Source: Rhododendron vialii
Lineage: Eukaryota > Streptophyta > Magnoliopsida > Ericales > Ericaceae
Direction of reading: 5' to 3'
DNA: 64,000 nucleotides
Assembly: GCF_030253575.1 (NCBI RefSeq)
Contig: NC_080559.1
Coordinates: 35,377,001-35,441,000 of the forward strand
The translations under genes and the position numbers were made by a program. Position 1 is the first letter of the stretch, and every line of letters starts with the position of its first letter. A model generated the notes under the pieces. It was given only the letters and a program-made list of their open reading frames with translations, searched no databases and had not been told where the DNA came from. Of this stretch, positions 48,880-61,600 are shown one piece after another.

Positions 48880-49290
48880 AATTCTATCCGCCACAAGTGG
48901 AAATAGTGTTTCCGTCACGGCCCAACTGCACGTTTGTTGTTATAGTAATTTAAACCGTTCATCTTGTAGAACCTGCAGAGTAGTATATGCACGGAAAAAA
49001 ATCAATTTTATTGGACATCGATAGGTATATCAAAAATTAGATTTTGTTATATAAAATGGACAAATTAGATTTTGTTATATAAAATGGACAGTCAAATATT
49101 TTAAAGTTCAATTGTCCACGGTTGTCCATCTTATAAACTAAAATTCAAATTTTGCCATATTGATCAATGTTCGATCAAACTGATTTTTTGCGTGGATATA
49201 CTACATTTGTAGAATCTACAAAATAAGCGGTTTAAATTACTACGACAAATGTATGGTATGGACTCACAAATGGCAGTGATAGAAAATTTA
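48880..49290. mobile_element. Foldback MITE, family A copy 3
   Basis: Two arms around a centre near 49075. The left has GTAATTTAAACCGTTCATCTTGTAGA (first part GTAATTTAAACCG), ATCGATAGGTATATCAAAAATT; the right has the inverted equivalents GATCAATGTTCGATCAAACTG and CGGTTTAAATTACTACGAC. A 28-base piece, AATTAGATTTTGTTATATAAAATGGAC (core TTTTGTTATATAAAATGG), is tandemly duplicated at the centre. Related to the elements at 18.8 and 21.6 kb. Confidence 0.6.
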
Positions 49291-49393
49291 CCTTTTCCAC
49301 CTATGGTGAAAACAATTTAAACTCATGAACAAAATGCGGAATGATTGGTGCTAACTTGATTGACCTTTTTTGTGAAAAGAATGCTAAACTAAT

Positions 49394-49715
<322 letters not shown>

Positions 49716-51374
49716 AGTGATGTGGGTCTACGACTCGACAAGTCCTGCCTAGCTCACATGAGCTTCTTATAACTGAAGGGATAACTGAAAACAAAGATTT
49801 GCCTTTGGAGTGTGAGAATGAAAATTCCGACTTAGTTAATCCAAAAATCCAAAGATAATCTTATTTGACTTCCAGCTTAATTCGACAGAAATTAATTTTT
49901 TACTTTCTACCTAAACACCACTTTCCACAATGAATAAAATGCCCACATTGACCAAACTACCAAAAAGTAAGGGGAAAATGTTATTTTTGTGGAACTTTAT
50001 TTCAATGTTCTTCAAAGAAACTTAACTGCGTAATAGTTTGTTACGAGAAAAATGTTTAGCATTCTTTTCCTGAAAAATGTTTGTTTGGACATAAAATATT
50101 TTTCGGTAAAATGTTTTACCTATTTTCCGGTGTTTGGTTGTGTAAAAAATGAGAAAAATATTTTACATGTAAAACATTTTCTATCAATTGGATGAAAATG
50201 ACTTACTCTTAAATCTTCCGTAAGTTATTTTCCGAAATGAACCCGCTGCATTTTACTGCAATTCTCACTATTCAGTTTCTTCAATCGTTAGTTCTGACCC
50301 ACGTTCAATTCCAATAATCTCAGACCTCTTAACCGTTTAAGCCCCTCCTCTCTCTTTATACTTTTTTGTTGATTTCTGAAAATATTTTGAAGTGCTAGCC
50401 AAATACAGAAAAATAAAAGTTTGAAGTTTGTTTTTCTAGAAAAATATTTTACATGAAAAATATTTTACATTGTAAAACATTTTACATAGAAACAAACGGA
50501 GCCATACTACTACTTGAAAAGAAAATTTAAATTGGAATTTTACGTTTGATGCATGGAATGACAAGTCTTATGATTTCTTGAAATCACATCTTTTGCTTTT
50601 TCTCAGCTTAATTTTATAGTTGCCCACAGTCTTCATTTTCCTTATTCTGTGATCTCTGATCATTTTCCTTGTAAGCTTTCTTCTTCTGTGATCTGTCTAT
50701 TTTTAACTGATGTTTCCAACCAGTATCTTAGCTTTCAAATTATCCGTAAACTTGCCAAAAGGCTTGTAGCCCAATGATATTTTCTGGTCTTTCCTTGTGG
50801 GAGGTCAGGGTAGGTGTTTGTGGTCGATCAGAGCTATGGAAAGCCTTTGGACCCCATGTGAACTAACTTACTAACTACCTCCTGTAGACCCTTGTGAACT
50901 AACTTACTAATTAATTTCTAGAGTAATTAATATGTAGCTAAACGTATGAGAAGGTAAGTTTCACTCTCTAGTTCAATTCTGTAGATCGAGTGATAGCCGC
51001 AGTAGAGGTGCTAATAAGATTTGTAATAACAGTGTCTGGAGTCTGGACTCTTGAGGCCATATCAGTCCTGCATACAAACATAAACTTTGAAATCTTTTTT
51101 AATAAGAGAAAGAATTTAATCAACTTAATCAAGTAAATGTTACAACAAACTAGTAATGAGAATAACAATAGCATCATTGTCAAAGAAATATATCCGGTTG
51201 ATAATTCAAATTGGTAATACGTCTCAACTAGGTTACTAGGTTGACAAATATAACATTAACTTTGAATTAATTGGTAATTTAAAGTAGGGTATTGTACACC
51301 TAGAGAAGAAAAAAGAGCACCCCTACTCGGCTACTCCAAAGGTTGACAAAAATGCCATGGACCCATCTACACAC
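49716..51374. other. Spacer with ATTTTACAT-rich MITE
   Basis: No gene seen. At about 50030-50505, AAAATATTTTACATG-like pieces recur in both orientations and the right end reads AACAAACGGAGCC, suggesting a MITE whose left border I could not fix. Confidence 0.4.
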
Positions 51375-52013
51375 TGTTTGGACCATATATTCACCGTCCG
51401 TCGATAATCGGCCGAAATGTGGGAATTATGGGAATGCAACCTATTTTATTATTATTTTTGGTATTTGTATTTTAATAACATGTGCAGGACACTTGGCGTA
51501 TCTCTATTTACTTGGAGGTTGAAAGGACACATGGCATTGTCCTACACACTTGGCGGTTGAAAATAACACTTGGCATACTCCTACACACTTTGATGTTAGT
51601 GGGAAGTTATTTGGACAAGTGGAAGCAAAGGAGAATGAGAAGTATTGAAGAAGTTGGGAAGTTATTTCCTGCGCATATTTGTTTTTCTATAAATAGCCTT
51701 TTTAGGCATCATTGTAAAGACACACAAACAACGCCAATCAGGCCTTTATCTTTTCTTTTCTAGGAGTAGAATTAACTTGTAATTGTTCACTCAATCATTT
51801 CGATTGTTTGTTCTTCTACTTTGAGGGTTAATAAAGTCCATTTTGTTAATCTTCTTCCATACTTCATCCACTTCATTGTTTGTTTCCAAAGAAGTTCTGA
51901 AATACGGCAAGGAACCAAACTCCACTTTTCACATCCACATTCCAGCAAGCTTTACAATACAGTTTCCCGTCGATTCTCCGTCGATTGGAAAGAAAACAGG
52001 AATTTTGATAACA
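51375..52013 (+). repeat. 5' LTR
   Basis: 639 bases. Contains the promoter-like CTATAAATAG at about 51688 and AATAAAG near 51829, the usual TATA and poly(A) elements of an LTR. Confidence 0.93.
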
Positions 52014-52060
52014 ATTTTGGCGCTAGAAGGAGGGCCTCGTTACTAATTTGGAAGTGAGCA

Positions 52061-52732
52061 ATGGCACCAAATGGCTCAGAGATTGAATCATCTAACTTGA
52101 TTCAACGATTTGCGAGGGTTTTAAATGATCCAGAGAGTGAAATAGCCAAAACATTGATGGCTATGTTTAAAGTTGCAATGGCTCGAAATCAGCCAATAAT
52201 GGAAGTACCAGTAAACGTTAACCTTGGACAAAGCAGTGGATGTCCAAATCATGTTACTGAGGTACCTTTTTCTCAAGTATTTGAAAATTCAATTTTTGAA
52301 CCTAGGCCTAGCCCAACAAGGCCAACGGATTTTTATCAACCACTTCCAAATACTAGTGGAAGTAATGGAGTTGGAAGTCAATGTGGTAATGACCAAAATG
52401 AAACCATTCCCATTGGTTTGAAAGTACCGCATGGATTTGGTACTAATCAAAGTCAATATGTGCCTCTTATGGCACACTACACATCAACCACAAGAACCCC
52501 AGAATTATTTGTTCAATTATTGATCAACAATATTCGGAAGAGGTATGAATTTTTTAGAAGCCATCTATATTGGTATCCGTATTGGTTTTGGTTGAAACAT
52601 GCCCAATTTTGGTTAAGAGGTGTAGATATCTATGTTCATTGCTTTTCTACAGTTTTTCCTTTTGCTTTTAAATTGTTTTCTCGTATATATATGATTTACC
52701 CGGCACAAGCCTTGAAAGGGTATGACTTATAA
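52061..52732 (+). CDS. Gag-like ORF of the LTR element
   Basis: An open frame of 223 codons beginning 47 bases after the 5' LTR, the position of gag. It opens MAPNGSEIESSNLIQRF and is polar and Asn/Pro-rich in the middle. The last third becomes aromatic and hydrophobic (YWYPYWFWLKHAQFW), unlike a normal Gag, so the frame probably runs out of real gag there. No zinc knuckle (CX2CX4HX4C) was seen. No relatives recognised with certainty. Confidence 0.5.
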   Translation: MAPNGSEIESSNLIQRFARVLNDPESEIAKTLMAMFKVAMARNQPIMEVPVNVNLGQSSGCPNHVTEVPFSQVFENSIFEPRPSPTRPTDFYQPLPNTSGSNGVGSQCGNDQNETIPIGLKVPHGFGTNQSQYVPLMAHYTSTTRTPELFVQLLINNIRKRYEFFRSHLYWYPYWFWLKHAQFWLRGVDIYVHCFSTVFPFAFKLFSRIYMIYPAQALKGYDL

Positions 52733-54524
52733 ATGGCTTGAGAAGCCATTTGTCAAATTGTAATAGTTGGTCTCTGTTCGAACAGAAAAGGAAACGTTGG
52801 CCATAATTTAAAGCATTCACTGGGGGGCATCAATTGATTTGAGATTGCCCCAATCCTGTTAATTATGATAATGGTTTCCTATATATTATTTAGAGATACG
52901 GAAAATTATAATGGTGATTTTCATGGAGAAAACAAAAGCCAATAATGAAATGGCGGTTACTCATATTTTGGCCAAACGAAGGCCAATGGCTGATTTCGTT
53001 CAAGATTTTTACACGAAATCAGGACATACATGGCCAAACTATGAAATGAAATAGCCCTCTTTTGATATCGAATTTGCTTGGGGGGCAAACTCATCTTTAG
53101 AAAGCCAAATTGTTAAAACAAAATGGCTTAGAATGTTGAAGCATTCAGCCTTAAATGGAAGGTTTGAACAGTTAAATTTTTCAAAGAAGGACGGCTATTT
53201 GTTGGCCAATCTTTGGAACAATTCTTAAAAAAAAAAAAAATCTCCGTCGATGAATGAGAAGGCCAAATAAATTAAATGGATCCAGTACCCATTCCCTTCG
53301 TTTGGCCAAATTAAGCCATTTGTTGAAGATTATGGCCACCAAGAGGACTAATGTACGGAGACATGTTGGTTTTGGAAGGAAATTGGCCTTACAACCACCA
53401 ATGGCAGTAAAGTGGCCAATATGTTGCTGCCTTTTGCTCTGGATTTTCCAGTTACCCAAGGCCGACAAACTTTATCCAATTTGTTTGGATATCGACGGTA
53501 AAAGAAATCAATTTGTTTAGCCATGGATAGCAGGTTATGCTCCCGTCGATAGGAACATTTTTCTGTCGATCATAATTCACAAGGCTTACAACCTATTTGG
53601 CATCATGGTTCTGGTAGTAATTGCCCTTGATTATAAACTGTAATCACGTTTATGAGCCAAAAGAATCCTTTGAAAATATGTGAAAATTGATGGTTGCCCG
53701 GTATTATTTGGTTTTGCCAAATGAACTTGGGGGGCAAAAATTCATCTTTGGAAGAGCCAACTATAAAACTTAAGGGGTTCGAAAGATTGAAACGCAAGTC
53801 GAGTCTTGAGGGTCATTCGACTAGAGATTTTCAATTTAGACCATAGATGGTCGACGTAAAAAATGATCCTTCCACTCCTCCATATTGGTTAAGAAGATGT
53901 AATGGTGAAAACTTAACCATGGAGTACGTTTTCAGCCAAACATGGGTATAAATACTTTGCGTATTGATTTTTGTCGATCAATATACATTTTGGAGGACAC
54001 GGAAAATTAGATTTTGATGGAGTGGCTAATAAATGTTGGTATTTGGTATTTATGCATATGCACAGTAGCCAAAGTGTGAAGCCAAATGATGCCTATTAAT
54101 TGGCTGTTGTTTATAACTTTAAAGTTCATTATTGTGGGGATTAGGCAGGGCTCATGGCATATGTATCGTGCTCTGATCGACGGACCACATTTCGATGCTT
54201 CCTGCTTCCTTTCAGTAGGAATCAAGGTTTAAAGGGAAACTAATCGACGGAGGCATGCCACCATTCGATGGTTGTTTTTAAGCCTTGAAATCCCATCATG
54301 TTATTCTCGATAACGGCTTTTAAGCCTTTAAGGCTTCGTTATGTCAGTCCAAAAAATGAAAGGGTTAGTGTAAAAGTTATCTAAAACTCTTCAAGAGTTG
54401 GGGGGTAAATGTTTACACCGTAAAGAGTTATCACCCGTTGATATCGACAGAGGGGTGATTTAAAACTAGTTCATTATTCACTTGGGTTACGTTAGCACTT
54501 TACCCAAATGAATAAAGGGGGCAT
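52733..54524 (+). other. Non-coding interior of the LTR element
   Basis: No pol domains in any frame. The stretch is studded with GGCCAA and with GTCGAT/ATCGACGG motifs in both orientations, and with GGGGGGCAA-type purine runs such as CTTGGGGGGCAAA. It ends in the polypurine tract. Confidence 0.6.
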
Positions 54525-55163
54525 TGTTTGGACCATATATTCACCGTCCGTCGATAATCGGCCTAAATGTGGGAATTATGGGAATGCAACCTATTTTATT
54601 ATTATTTTTGGTATTTGTATTTTAATAACATGTGCAGGACACTTGGCGTATCTCTATTTACTTGGAGGTTGAAAGGACACATGGCATTGTCCTACACACT
54701 TGGCGGTTGAAAATAACACTTGGCATACTCCTACACACTTTGATGTTAGTGGGAAGTTATTTGGACAAGTGGAAGCAAAGGAGAATAAGAAGTATTGAAG
54801 AAGTTGGGAAGTTATTTCCTGCGCATATTTGTTTTCCTATAAATAGTCTTTTTAGGCATCATTGTAAAGACACACAAACAACGCCAATCAGGCCTTTATC
54901 TTTTCTTTTCTAGGAGTAGAATTAACTTGTAATTGTTCACTCAATCATTTCGATTGTTTGTTCTTCTACTTTGAGGGTTAATAAAGTCCATTTTGTTAAT
55001 CTTCTTCCATACTTCATCCACTTCATTGTTTGTTTCCAAAGAAGTCCTGAAATACGGCAAGGAACCAAACTCCACTTTTCACATCCACATTCCAGCAAGC
55101 TTTACGATACAGCTTCCCGTCGATTCTCCGTCGATTGGAAAGAAAACAGGAATTTTGATAACA
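54525..55163 (+). repeat. 3' LTR
   Basis: 639 bases, same length as the 5' LTR, differing by seven substitutions (six transitions, one transversion) and no gaps by my reading. Confidence 0.93.
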
Positions 55164-55179
55164 CACACCCCTGCGTACA

Positions 55180-55700
55180 TAGCAATATGAGGATTGCTCA
55201 TGGACTATGAGGAAATTGTTGAAGTTGAGAGTCCAGTGTCAGAGCTTTGTCAAGCACTTAATTGGTGATGGACAGGGGACTTTCTTATAGCTTGACAATT
55301 GGCATCCCAATGGTCCTTTATACAAGCTTTTTAGTGATCGAGGGCTTGCTAATCTTAGAAGATCTATCACTGCAAAAGTCAGTTCTGTTATCTTGGATGG
55401 AGAGTGGAATTGGCCTCGACCAAGATCTTCCTTGATTCAGCAGATTCAACACTCAATTCCTACTTCAATTCAGCCTAGTAGGGAGAAAAAAGATGAAGTT
55501 AATCAAGTTATATGGGTTATATCTCCTACAGGCCATTATACTTCTAAACATACTTGGGAGGCTCTCAAAAACAAAGGAGAGAAGGTCCAGTGAGCTTCTA
55601 TTGTGTGGTTTTCATGAAGTGTTTCTAAATGGTCTTTTATTTTATGGCTAGCTTGCTTGAAAAGGCTAGCTACAAAGGAGAGACTTTGTAGATGGGGGAT
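55180..55700 (+). pseudogene. LINE ORF2 C-terminal (zf-RVT) remnant
   Basis: In one frame interrupted by stops the sequence reads LLKLRVQCQSFVKHLIGDGQ, then LDNWHPNGPL, SPTGHYTSKHTWEAL, and after another stop a segment ending LKRLATKERLCRWGM. These are the hallmarks of the reverse-transcriptase zinc-binding domain near the C-terminus of plant L1 ORF2. The stop after GTFL and others make it non-functional. The reverse transcriptase and RNase H parts are absent. Confidence 0.75.
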
Positions 55701-55819
55701 GGTGAAAAACAAGACACCAGGTGAACTACACTTGTTAAGTATACAAATGGAAATTTGTTGTGTATGTAGTACGTATGTATGGAGTATGTACACACAAATT
55801 ACCAATCTAAAATGTTATC

Positions 55820-55975
55820 TTTTTTTTGATCGGCAAAAAAAGATATATATCGACAATGGATAGATCAAGATGAGGCAAACCAGCAACCAACCACAAGGGT
55901 AGCTAGAAAACTAGCAAAACAAGGGCTAGGAGGAAGCTGCCAAAGGAAAGAAAAAGAAAAATGAGAAAAAATAGA
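55820..55975 (-). mobile_element. Probable LINE 3' tail, minus strand
   Basis: TTTTTTTTGATCGGCAAAAA at the left edge is the complement of a LINE finish (TTTTTGCCGATC plus A-run). What follows (CAAGATGAGGCAAACCAGC) resembles LINE 3' untranslated sequence read backwards. Confidence 0.4.
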
Positions 55976-56516
55976 CACTAGCTAGCTTATGACAAAGATA
56001 TGTACCGATCTAATGGGGTCGTATAAATTGTAGGTACTTGAATTTATGAGATTACCCATCTCTTGTTCCCCACAAAAATATAAAATTCATGAGAGATATA
56101 ATACTGCTAATTACCAATTAATTACCTCACCATTTGCCAGGTGAGCTTACTCATAAAAAAGGTCCCATATATACATTGATGATACAAAGAATAATTGTCT
56201 GGAAGTGACCCTAATGACTTTTGCTTCAATACTTACTAGTTACTACCTTATACTAATATTAATGAGGAACGCTAGGAACAAAGAAAACTTACTCCGAAAG
56301 TATCTTGAAAAAAGCAATTAGTGGTTACACAGACACACACAAACACGAAAATATTTTCTCGATCGCATGCACTTTTGTAATTAATTTAATCAGCACAGCC
56401 ACTACAAACAGATGCGTGAGTTTGAGGGGTCAGTAGTTGTAGAGTCTTTTAATCCCCCAAGGCTCAGGTTTTCTTTAGTGTTTTCCATACAATTGTCAAC
56501 CCCGCGGTTTACCAAA
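55976..56516. other. Spacer
   Basis: No gene or bounded repeat seen. Confidence 0.4.
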
Positions 56517-56524
56517 TCAGAAAT

Positions 56525-56748
56525 GATTCGTGCACAGCAGCCTTTTTCTCCTGGCCCGGGTCGTACAAAGATGATCGGAGCCTAAATTCTGAAGTGATTT
56601 TGGGTGTTTTGTTAACGCCTCTAACGATATCGAACGAAGCTCATTTTTTACAGAGACCTTAAACGACATATTTTGAACAAAATGAGCGGCTCCGATCATT
56701 TTTGTGCGACCCGGGCCGGAAAAAAAAAGGCTGTTGTGCACAGCAGTC
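56525..56748. mobile_element. GC-ended foldback MITE
   Basis: The left arm (CGTGCACAGCAGCCTTTTTC, GGCCCGGGTCGTACAAAGATGATCGG in two parts: GGCCCGGGTCGTACAAA, GATGATCGGAGCC) is the inverse of the right arm (GGCTCCGATCATTTTTGTGCGACCCGGGCC, core GTGCGACCCGGGCC, then GCTGTTGTGCACAGCAG). The centre is AT-rich. About 220 bases, non-coding. Confidence 0.7.
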
Positions 56749-58624
56749 TGTGCACGTAGCACAGCTCCCTATGTGGGAGTTCGTTTTTGCTTCAAAATAC
56801 AATCCCACTCAATTCCTTTTCCTTGTTGCTTTTTCCTTTTTTTTTCTTTTTTTTATCTCGAAATACCCTTTACCGAGTTTTATTCATAAAATTCTCTTCG
56901 CCAATTTAAAAAAAGGAAAAAGAAAAAATGGTGGTGCCGGTGAGCACCCCAACTTGCACTAAAACTTTGACTTCGCAATAGAGTCAAATTCCATGTAGTA
57001 GGTATTAAGTTTTTGCACTGTTTCTAGAGAATGATGAAGTAAGCGGATTAGTGGTGGAATTTGACCCTTGAGAGATTTTTAGTAAACTAATAATAAAAGA
57101 GGAACTGTTCCAATAATGAGCACAGCAAGAGAAGATTGGTAGTGATACCAATGGCATTTCATGGGGGGCACAGAGAATAAAGTCAACAAGGTGTTTGGAA
57201 AAAACGTCTAATACATCTTGTAAGTTGTAAACAACACTTCGGGTGGGTAGAATTGGACCCACCAAAAATCACAAGCGCTTCAATTTAGCTAGATTTTGCA
57301 ATTTAGCTAGATTTTGGATTACTAGGTATATGTTCAAAAAAAGAAAAATGCACCTGAGGCAACTTTGTCATAAAAGAGAGGGGAACCAAGATCACCTGCT
57401 CAGATTATGGACCATCACCTCTCCAGACAAGGAGATTCCGTAATGCGCCAATGCACTATGAAGCCCTCATTGTGTCCAATCACCGAGGTGCCCTAACACC
57501 CCATAGTGCATTGGCACAATGCACTATTGGATCCCTTGGTCCTCACCTCTCCACTTGTAGCACCATTGTCGAGAACGCTACAGCCTCCCCCTACTAACCC
57601 ACCAACACCACCTTTGCGGCTTTGCCACCTCCATCCACAAGCACAACCAGAACCATACGACCACCTTGTCACCACCACAACGGAAAATATTTAAAGAGGA
57701 AAATTAAATAACACTTAACTGCAGGATGTAACTGTGACAGCCAGATTAGTAATCGTCGGGGAAGATAATATGCACAAGCATCAGCGAGCATTCCCTGTTG
57801 CCAAAATTGCAACAAGTGGGAAACAGAAAGAACAAGAAATTGCATAGTTGTTTCACATAAACCAAAGGAACGTTCTTAACTGGATCATCCAGAGAGTAGG
57901 GTAAGATTCATCCATATCCTCTGGAGTGTGGTTACGTGCGGCCATAGGAAGGACACTAATTTGCTAGTAATATACAACAAGATAGAACCCAACGTCTGAG
58001 AAATACATGAAACAATATCTTAGACTATTACACATTAAACACCTAAAAGTTCAAAAACCAACAAGCTACCCAACCATACAGAATTACAGACAAACACCCT
58101 CTTCTTGCATAACTCAGACTTCTTTCTCGCCATACCCGCGTATCTCTGCTTCACAGTCAGTAAGAATTTCATTTCTCATCCTTTTTATCTTTTGGTTTTT
58201 TTGTTTCTTTTCCCTTTAGGGGGGGTCAAGTCGATACAGTAAGATGGGAAAACATCACAAGTTGTAGAAATAATCCCATGGATGTCCCTGTACAATCTAC
58301 CTTGCATCCAACGATATCCCGAGTCACGACAGAGCACCAGAATTACGATGCCCAAACAAAAGCTTCTACGCACGAACTTACTTTCAAGGCTTCTCCACGT
58401 AATAGACATTTATTCAGAGAATCAGAATAAAAAGGCTCTGATCATACCTTCGTCGGTACCCTGGAGAGATACGGGGAAAAGAAGAAATAAAAGAAAATTA
58501 GAAGTAGCCATTAATATTACCCTCTGACAGATGGATATACCCAGTTGTTCCATGGGTCAAGTCCATGCCATAAATATGGTTATCTTTTTTCAGGACGTGT
58601 TTCCAATAATCCCTACTTCCTCAG
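56749..58624. other. Spacer downstream of PAT1
   Basis: No gene seen. The right end holds the PAT1 3' untranslated region. A 17-base unit AATTTAGCTAGATTTTG is tandemly duplicated at 57282-57316. Near 57450-57530 the phrase CCAATGCACTAT recurs in both orientations. Confidence 0.4.
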
Positions 58625-61600
58625 CTAACCCTTCACTGATTCAGGAGTTACTCGATCACTGCTCCCTCCAAGAGCATTAAATCCAGACACAGGCAGTGAT
58701 TGATCAGCAAAATCTATTAACAGCTTCCTCTGGAGCTCATCGGTGTGTGGAAGACTAGCACGTAAGAGTTCAACAGGCATTTCCTTGCTTATAGATTTTG
58801 CAGTATCAGAACTAACAATCTCAGTGCTCGGCTGATTCTGTGCATACAACGATTGTACTATACTATCGTATTTACTAACGCAGTACTTGGTCAGGAGATC
58901 AAAGAAGGCATCAAACGATGCCTGCCAAAGGGCAGGATTTGGTACGGTACAACTGGTAGCAGCACGAGGATCGGTTAAAAGTTGAGTTGCCCTCTCCAGG
59001 ACGGATTTTAGAATAACTGAGGCTCCATCTCCGGCATTGCTTCCAAGGGGACGAAGTGGCGGTTGCTCTGATGAACAAACAACCGCAGCAAGACAAGCAC
59101 TGAGGGCATTAAGGTCCATTCCATTAACACATGCGGAAACTGTCTTTGCAAGATGAGTGATTGTTTCGGTCGCACCAGAATCAGAGGGAAGACCGCCAAA
59201 CAGAAACCTCAAATGACGGAATATTGCCATGCAAACTATTCTTGCAAGCTCTCCACCAGGGAAGAGAAGTTTCAGGTACCTAGAAAGGAGCTTTCGGCCC
59301 TTTGGCAGAGAAACTAATCGTAAGAACACGATGTCGTCTTTGGGGCCCAGCCCAACAGGGTTCCCACTTTTCCCAAGTGGGTCAACAAGTTGAAGCGATG
59401 TAGCCAAGCCTTCTAAAAGCATCTGTCGCTTACGCCTGAGATTGGCCCCACCATCTTGTGGTTGACTAAATTTTAGGAGGCGGTCAATGTCATCCACATC
59501 AAGGAGAAGACAGAGAGCATCTTCGATGGTGATTCTAGCCGCAAGCATTGGTTCCTCTTCGAGTGGCTTGTCAGAAACTTGCTCAGTCCCATTGCCAAAA
59601 GCAGAGGAAGGAGGGTCCACTTCAAGGAGAGGACTTGGCCTTCTTATGCAAGAGAAAGAGACCCTACCATGTGCATCAACATGGAGATGAGGATGTGACG
59701 ATTCTGAACTGTTACGTGATCGAGAAGGAAGCTCCTTTGGGTTGATAGGGCAGAAACGGTGTTTAGATCCCGATTCAGTAGCTTTTTTTGCAAGGCGAGC
59801 TTGGTGATAATAATCATCTACATATGGATCGTTCCCATGCGTTGCGGCATGTTGCATTCTGAGAATATTCTCTATCTCTTCAGCAGTCATGTACTTGGAT
59901 CTGAACTGTGGGCAACTGTTATCAGTCTTCTGGGTAATAGTATTATCGGAACCGTGTTGAGAAGAACGCATGTTGTGTCTACTTCTTTGTGATGATTTAA
60001 CTCTTTGGTCTCTCGTATCCACACTGTATTTACCCAAATGTGAGGGCAAAGAAGGAAGTCCACTAAATAAATGGGATTGCATTGCTGAGAAATGGGCTAA
60101 AGATGGTTGAACATGCATTCTCTGCTGTTGCAGTAGCTGCTGCTGTGTTGGTATTAACTGCGGGGACAACAACCCTTTCTGGTGAGGGATTTGCTGTCGC
60201 AAAATATTGTTTATGAGGTTAGATTGGTCCCCATGAAATAGGCCAGCGTGATTGGCCCATTGGTTTTGTGTTTGGCTATTAATAGCAAGACCAGAAGGGT
60301 TTAACTGAGCCATATTTCCACCGTAATGCAACCCATGATGTAATCCACCTAAATGAAGATTCGAGCTTGATAAAGGAGAAAGGTTTGGGGCAGAAAGGGG
60401 TAACTGATGACCACCAATAACAGATGAAACATTCAGGTGAGTGGAGTGGTTTCGGGGTGAAGCCTGCTGAGATCTGCCACCTGGTGGAGGGAAAGAAGTG
60501 TACGCCGATTTGGGTACCAAAAGAGGTTCACTAGAATAGTGTTGAAGCTGTTGTTGCTGATGAGGATATGACGACGTTCTGTACAAGGGATTCTGAGGCT
60601 GTGACGACCATCTCTTTCCTTCCTGGGTGGAACTTTCACTTGAAAAGTGTTGTTGCTGATGTGGCTGCAGAGGATATGATGACGTCCTATACAAGGGTTT
60701 TGTTTCTGAGAGATGCAATGAGGAATTATGCGGTTGTGATGACCATCTCTTGCCTTCCTGGAAACTTTCTGTGTCAAACGTATGCTGATCTAGCCAGTCA
60801 TGGAAATCTGCCTCCGGTGCCCATTCGGTGACAGATGAACCTGCAGTTAAACAACAATTAAAAAAAAATGGACCCAAGGAATGGAAGATTAAAAGAATAT
60901 CAGAGTATTGATTTAGTAGAAGTGCCCAAAAGTAGGGAATAAAAACAAAAATCAGAAAACAAAGAAAGAGACACCGCTATTGGCACTGCACGAATGTTCA
61001 ACAGGCTTTATAAATCAAATCTGATCCAGCTTAAATTTTTTCTAGTATTTTGTAGCTACAATTCTTTTAACTAACAATAATGATATGAAGGGCGCACTGC
61101 CATTTGGCTGTGTGCTACATATAAATACAGAAACACATATGTGCACATATGTATACATGCACATATAAGCACAAGGGATTTGTCAAAGCTTTTGGGTTTT
61201 CTCACTAAAAAGACAAGGTTAAATCTTCTCAATCCACCAGAGTCAACCAAAGCAAACTCCTGAAGAAAAGAGTAAACGTGCCCCAGTGGTCCAAGGGGCA
61301 AGCCATAATTCATCAAAATGGACAACAAAGGGGATGAGCCGGGGCAGGGCAGGGCGGCTTCAATTAACTTCACTTCGTTCTTTTTGTTGTGTATGGCCTT
61401 TGATGCAAGTAGAATAGCAATTTAACAGCAGCAAATAAAGTTCCATATAAGTCATTTTATTGCTGTTTGAAAATAAAGAAAATACCCCAGCATGTAAGAC
61501 ATACAAAATTACAAATACAAGTGGCATAGAATAGCAAAAGAGAACCACAAAACATCACCTGTCTCAATCATCTGTACCAAGGCAAACAAAAACCAAGACC

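Larger units (their letters stand above)
51375..55163 (+). mobile_element. Complete non-autonomous LTR retrotransposon
   Basis: Two 639-base LTRs (51375-52013 and 54525-55163), each TG...CA, are flanked by the 5-base duplication CACAC (51370-51374 and 55164-55168). A primer-binding-site candidate TTTTGGCGCTAGAAGGAGGG starts a base after the 5' LTR, and a polypurine tract AAAGGGGGCA directly precedes the 3' LTR. I count seven mismatches between the LTRs. The internal region is only 2.5 kb and lacks protease, integrase and reverse transcriptase, so the element must borrow enzymes (TR-GAG or LARD type). It probably belongs to the Gypsy group from its binding-site style, but that is uncertain. 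Confidence 0.93.

Noticed and set aside
60841..60877. PAT1 large exon starting at an ATG in 60877
   Set aside because: The segment is a T-rich intron end with a TTAACTGCAG acceptor; the upstream exon joins in frame and restores the conserved SRESSSVTEW.
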